Source: Dendrocalamus latiflorus (taxonomy: Eukaryota; Streptophyta; Magnoliopsida; Poales; Poaceae). From it: DNA of 64,000 nt. The stretch spans positions 12,697,430 through 12,761,429 of the forward strand of contig CM029660.1 in NCBI GenBank assembly GCA_017311315.1, read 5' to 3'. Shown piece by piece: positions 61,201 to 64,000 of this stretch. Numbering within the stretch: position 1 is the stretch's first letter; the number at the start of each line of letters is the position of its first letter. The notes under the pieces were generated by a model. It was not told the DNA's origin. It was given only the letters and a program-made list of their open reading frames with translations, and searched no databases. The position numbers were made by a program, and so were the translations under genes.

Positions 61201-62901
61201 TGGAAGAGAAAGTGGATTGTAGTTTCTTGTTCGAGTGTAGAGGTTGAGTTGAGAGATATGGCAATAGTGACAGTAGAGGTTAATTGGTTGATGTGACTAC
61301 TTGCAGATTTTGGAGTGTCTATGATGTGACCTACGACTCTTTTATCTAACAATACATATGCTATCAGTATTACCTATGATCCAGTGAAGCATGAGCTCAC
61401 TAAGCACATTGGTGTGGATGCTTTGTACACTCGCTCACAGATGTAGGAGGGAGTGCTTACTTTATAGTTTGTGCTCTCAGAGTTATAGATTGCTGACTTC
61501 TTCACGAAGTCACAGACTAGCGTGCAATATTTGCGTTTTCTCTCCAAACTCAGTGTGTGTGATTTACAATGAGTTGGGGGGGGGGGTGTTAGGATAGGAA
61601 TTCTTTTTATTTCCTTAAATGCCTTTGTATACCCTTATATGTATATAATATATTCCCTTGTAATATCCTCTTGTACTCTCTATATATCTTGCCTATTGGG
61701 CATCATGAATATATACTCCCTATAAAATATTATCTTAAAATAATATGCAAGTATTATTAGAGAACAGATGTATTTGTGTACTATTAATATTATTGACTAT
61801 TTATCTACATGGAAATTTTACTGCATAAAAACTATATTGTGTTTGTCACCCACCCAAATGAGTCTGATGACGTCCTTGGACCCAAGGTCACCTACTGTTT
61901 CATCGACAAAAATAAGTTGGGATCATGTCTCATGACCCGTGATCATGCACCGATCATTCCACACCTCCCAAATATACTAATGTAGATCATTTGTATTGCC
62001 TAATATGTGAAATAGATGTTCATGAACTTGTGCTGATCGTTAGCTGGTTAAAAGGGTTAATGCTAACTTATTACTAATTTACTATCATATACTCCATTAC
62101 ACATTGTTTAAACATGTTATTGCGTTGGAAGATATCAGCTTTTTCTTGTACCATCTAGATGTTCTGGTTGTGCAATCTAAGTACATAAGCATTGAAAAAT
62201 GAGCAATTGTAGGCCTGTTTTGCTGTTGGACAAGTATAGGTTCATGGTTCTCTTCTGCAAGATTCACTAAAAGATAGCTGCAGTCTGATAAATTGACATC
62301 CTTCATCATGATTTTGATATCCTTGAATTGTTGAGAGTGATCTAAGATGAGCATGCATGTCTATATATAGTTATATACACAACTACACATCAGACAAATT
62401 TTTACCAGAGTAATATGCATCTGCTATATTTGGTGAGGCATTCGTTGTAGTTCTGTTCCTAAACACTTACTCAAAGTTAATTGGAAATTCTTTCAAAATG
62501 ATTAGCATATTTGTTGCATGAAAGAAGAAAAAAATTATTTTGTAGGTTATTCAAGATGCACACTTAGTATTTTAAACTTTGCCACTTTGCCCATTTTCAG
62601 TTAGAAACTGGAACTGAGCTGATTAAGGGTAATCTTTCCCATCTTAAACATGAATAGCGAAATTCTTCTTTCAGTTACATATGCAAACAATATGCCAAGT
62701 CTCTGCCAAACGCCCAAACCATTAACCCCATACTTGTACAACTGCAGTGCATCCCCCAAAAATGGCAGCTTCACAGGAACAACAACTTATGGTTCAACCA
62801 GTGCAGATTTAAGCCAAAGTTCTTCATGGCAACGCAACCTCTGGTCATTGCTCATATGCATCTTTCTATCTGTAACATTTTTTGTTGTTACACATTTCTG
62901 A
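55212..62901 (+). CDS. X8-domain (CBM43) GPI-anchored protein, plasmodesmata callose-binding (PDCB) type
   Basis: Three exons, 55212-55557, 55697-55724 and 62748-62901, join in phase (346+28+154 nt) into 175 aa. Residues 1-24 are a hydrophobic signal peptide. Residues 34-122 form an X8 domain beginning QLWCVAKNN, with six cysteines (36, 55, 63, 72, 102, 120) and the family's FNDYF block. Residues 123-152 are a short Ser/Thr/Gly linker. Residues 153-175 are a hydrophobic tail (WSLLICIFLSVTFFVV), consistent with GPI-anchor addition. PDCB-type proteins bind callose at plasmodesmal necks and restrict cell-to-cell movement; assignment to that role rather than another X8 protein is inferred. The acceptor at 62746-62747 was chosen because only it keeps the hydrophobic tail in frame. 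Intron 2 is 7023 bp and holds nested transposons. Confidence 0.85.
56014..56283. mobile_element. hAT MITE in intron 2 of the X8 gene
   Basis: The left end CAGTGGTGGAACCAGGAATT and right end GGTGGCTCTGCCACTT are inverted. The flanks GTAGCGAT and ATAGCAAT agree at 6 of 8 positions. The ends are the same type as 12454-12619 and 20851-22471. Confidence 0.6.
57259..61720 (+). mobile_element. Ty1/copia retrotransposon, decayed, in intron 2 of the X8 gene
   Basis: The left LTR starts TGTTAGAATGGG (57259) and ends about 57402 (CATAACA), followed directly by TGGTATTAGAGC, a tRNA-Met-type primer-binding site. The right LTR begins TGTTAGGATAGG (about 61588) and matches the left one until about 61710, where it is truncated. 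Plus-strand gag remains lie at 57950-58900 (FGL-type HGMNYRLWSSLMENTL). The RNase H/C-terminal pol region lies at 61100-61565 (QAYSDATWASD, DPVKHELTKHIGVDA, IADFFTKSQT). A purine-run polypurine tract (ggggggggg) precedes the right LTR. Many stops are present. Confidence 0.8.
59126..60957 (-). mobile_element. Second copia fragment, inverted, nested in the first
   Basis: On the minus strand an LTR-like block (60830-60957) is followed by TGGTATCAGTGC, a primer-binding-like site at about 60815-60826. Low-complexity coding comes next, then gag remains including a zinc knuckle CTYCNNNGHVEQFC (about 59370-59415) and HLELHLIYDFLTCLRAEFEQ (about 59625-59690). It replaces the middle of the plus-strand copia. 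Its 3' part is missing. Confidence 0.65.
61721..62647. other. Intron sequence, no element recognised
   Basis: AT-rich DNA between the copia right LTR and the last exon of the X8 gene. No coding or TE termini were identified. Confidence 0.5.
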
Positions 62902-63420
62902 TGAATTTTCTTAAAACTATTGTGTGCAAGTACATGACAAACTATTGGGCGGCAGTAATGCAGTTTGGTCTCCCTGTGGTTGAAGCATTGTTTCAGGAAG
63001 CTGTGGAGAGGGGGGAAGTTCCTCTCTCTGATGCTTCCCATTTTTCTCCTGTTTCTTTAAATGAGCATTCAAAGTCCTTTCCGTCTTCGGTCACATGTAG
63101 TTGATTCAAATTTTGCTTCGGTCTTATGCCTTCATCCTTCTGTTGAATGTAAATCTCATTATAGCATATCGGCGATTACACTGACCTGTTGTACTGACGT
63201 ATATATTATGCGGGACAGCGGGAATGCAGCAATGCCCTGAATTTTGTCTCTTACATGTTAACACTGGAAGAGCTTGTCTATGAAACACTGATGACTGAGA
63301 TGTCAATATGCATTTTCAATGAATACTGTATGCACATTCGCATACATCAGCATACATGCAGGTTTATCTTAAAGTCCATTAAAAGAAAAAAAATCCTAGT
63401 ACCTACATTTCTTGCAGGTG
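62902..63420 (+). other. 3' UTR/downstream flank of the X8 gene
   Basis: Follows the TGA of the X8 gene. It has no recognisable coding and no unambiguous AATAAA poly-A signal close to the stop. Confidence 0.4.
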
Positions 63421-63430
63421 TGATGATCAT

Positions 63431-63865
63431 CTATGGAGGGGAAAGTTGGGCAAGCTGCCGAGTATTCTCCTGGTCAGCTCCTGAGTGGTCAACCCTGCAC
63501 CGGCAGAGGGGGCACGTTGAGTGCCAAGACAGCCACAAGTCGATGCAATCGACGTGGGCGCATGCTGGCAGCAGCTTCACCATGGCGCCGCCGACCTGAA
63601 TCCTGCCGAGGCAGACCGCGCGCTCCGTCCAGCTCGCGCCCTTGCCACTGTGCCGGACAAGCCGGTTGTACATGAACGGGGGAAGGCTCGGACTCGAAGC
63701 CACCGTGGGTGGCCGGTGCTCTGCAGATTCTCAGCCAGGAAGCACCGAGCCGGGGTGGCGTCGGTGCGCGAGGCGCTTGTACAGAGAGAAGAGGCAGAAG
63801 GCGGCGGCGACCGACCGACGCCGTGACGGAGCATAAGAAGAGGAGACTGTCTGGTGACATTGCGA
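63431..63865 (-). pseudogene. ATL-type RING-H2 E3 ligase relic
   Basis: The minus-strand frame ending at the TAG at 63431-63433 contains a RING-H2 signature, AVCLGRIQVGG, KLLPACAHVDCIDLWLSWH and STCPLCRCRV. The usual first Cys (before AVC) is Arg. Two or three residues including the second His are missing between CAH and VDC, so two of the eight zinc ligands are lost. Upstream in the same frame is a TGA at 63731-63733. Before it come a hydrophobic segment and a basic run (CLFSLYKRLAHRRH, about 63760-63800), as in the membrane anchor of ATL proteins. A frameshift separates that from a further hydrophobic stretch. An intact ATL would ubiquitinate substrates at membranes; this copy should not bind zinc normally. 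Confidence 0.65.
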
Positions 63866-64000
63866 ATTGCATCATGCTGGGAGCTGAGCTTGAAATGGGC
63901 ACTGCATAGGCTCAGGCCGAAGCACATGGTTCAATTTATGTCATCTGGTCGCGTACATGGTGGTTAATTAACATAGTAGCGAGAGCGACTATTCGTTTCA

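Noticed and set aside
60952..61597. Plus-strand ORF as a host gene
   Set aside because: It matches copia RNase H/pol C-terminal motifs and sits directly before the right LTR.
62650..62747. Use of the acceptor at about 62674 for the last X8 exon
   Set aside because: It would put the hydrophobic C-terminal tail out of frame, while the acceptor at 62746-62747 keeps it.

Overview
The window looks like nuclear DNA of a grass, probably a panicoid. The evidence is CCT3 and PDCB genes with ordinary plant exon and intron structure, high-GC coding exons in an AT-rich background, and the repeat content: Tourist- and Stowaway-type MITEs, Ac/Ds-like hATs, Tekay/Del-like and Sirevirus-like LTRs, and a grass-type L1 LINE. 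No species is assigned.

Layout. 1-10.8 kb: one minus-strand L1-type LINE running off the left edge. It was later hit by a MITE (501-740) and by two LTR retrotransposons now reduced to solo LTRs (1748-4386 and 5021-6676). Removing each insertion with one target duplication restores the local LINE reading frame. 11-17 kb: an intron-less gene for a 174-aa protein I do not recognise (13273-13797), with a TATA box and small MITEs around it. 17-26 kb: a 3.5-kb solo LTR, a 1.6-kb hAT, several MITEs and a 0.5-kb foldback element. 26.5-29.1 kb: a minus-strand single-exon gene for a predicted ~861-aa acidic/coiled-coil protein, broken here by a 2-bp frameshift. 30.0-37.4 kb: a decayed Ty3/gypsy element carrying two nested hATs, one of them an Ac/Ds-like deletion derivative. 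38.1 kb: a small copia-type solo LTR. 40.1-47.3 kb: a complete 14-exon minus-strand gene for chaperonin subunit CCT3, with a 1.8-kb Harbinger-like insertion in intron 12. 47.8-50.0 kb: a dead hAT transposase gene. 52.3-55.0 kb: a MULE with a 9-bp target duplication and palindrome-rich terminal repeats. 55.2-62.9 kb: a plus-strand X8-domain (plasmodesmata callose-binding type) gene of three exons, with a 7.0-kb second intron filled by nested copia elements. 63.4-63.9 kb: a degenerate RING-H2 (ATL-type) gene on the minus strand.

The host genes do not form a pathway. They are four unrelated loci (13273, 26474-29061, CCT3 and PDCB-like) plus one relic, separated by transposons. The most informative content is the insertion history: at least twelve insertions have target duplications that can be read directly. 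I found no evidence for a new multi-gene system. The least explained items are the 174-aa gene, the repeat-bearing ~861-aa protein, the foldback at 24.9-25.4 kb, the hairpin units near 39.55 kb and the palindrome arrays in the MULE ends.
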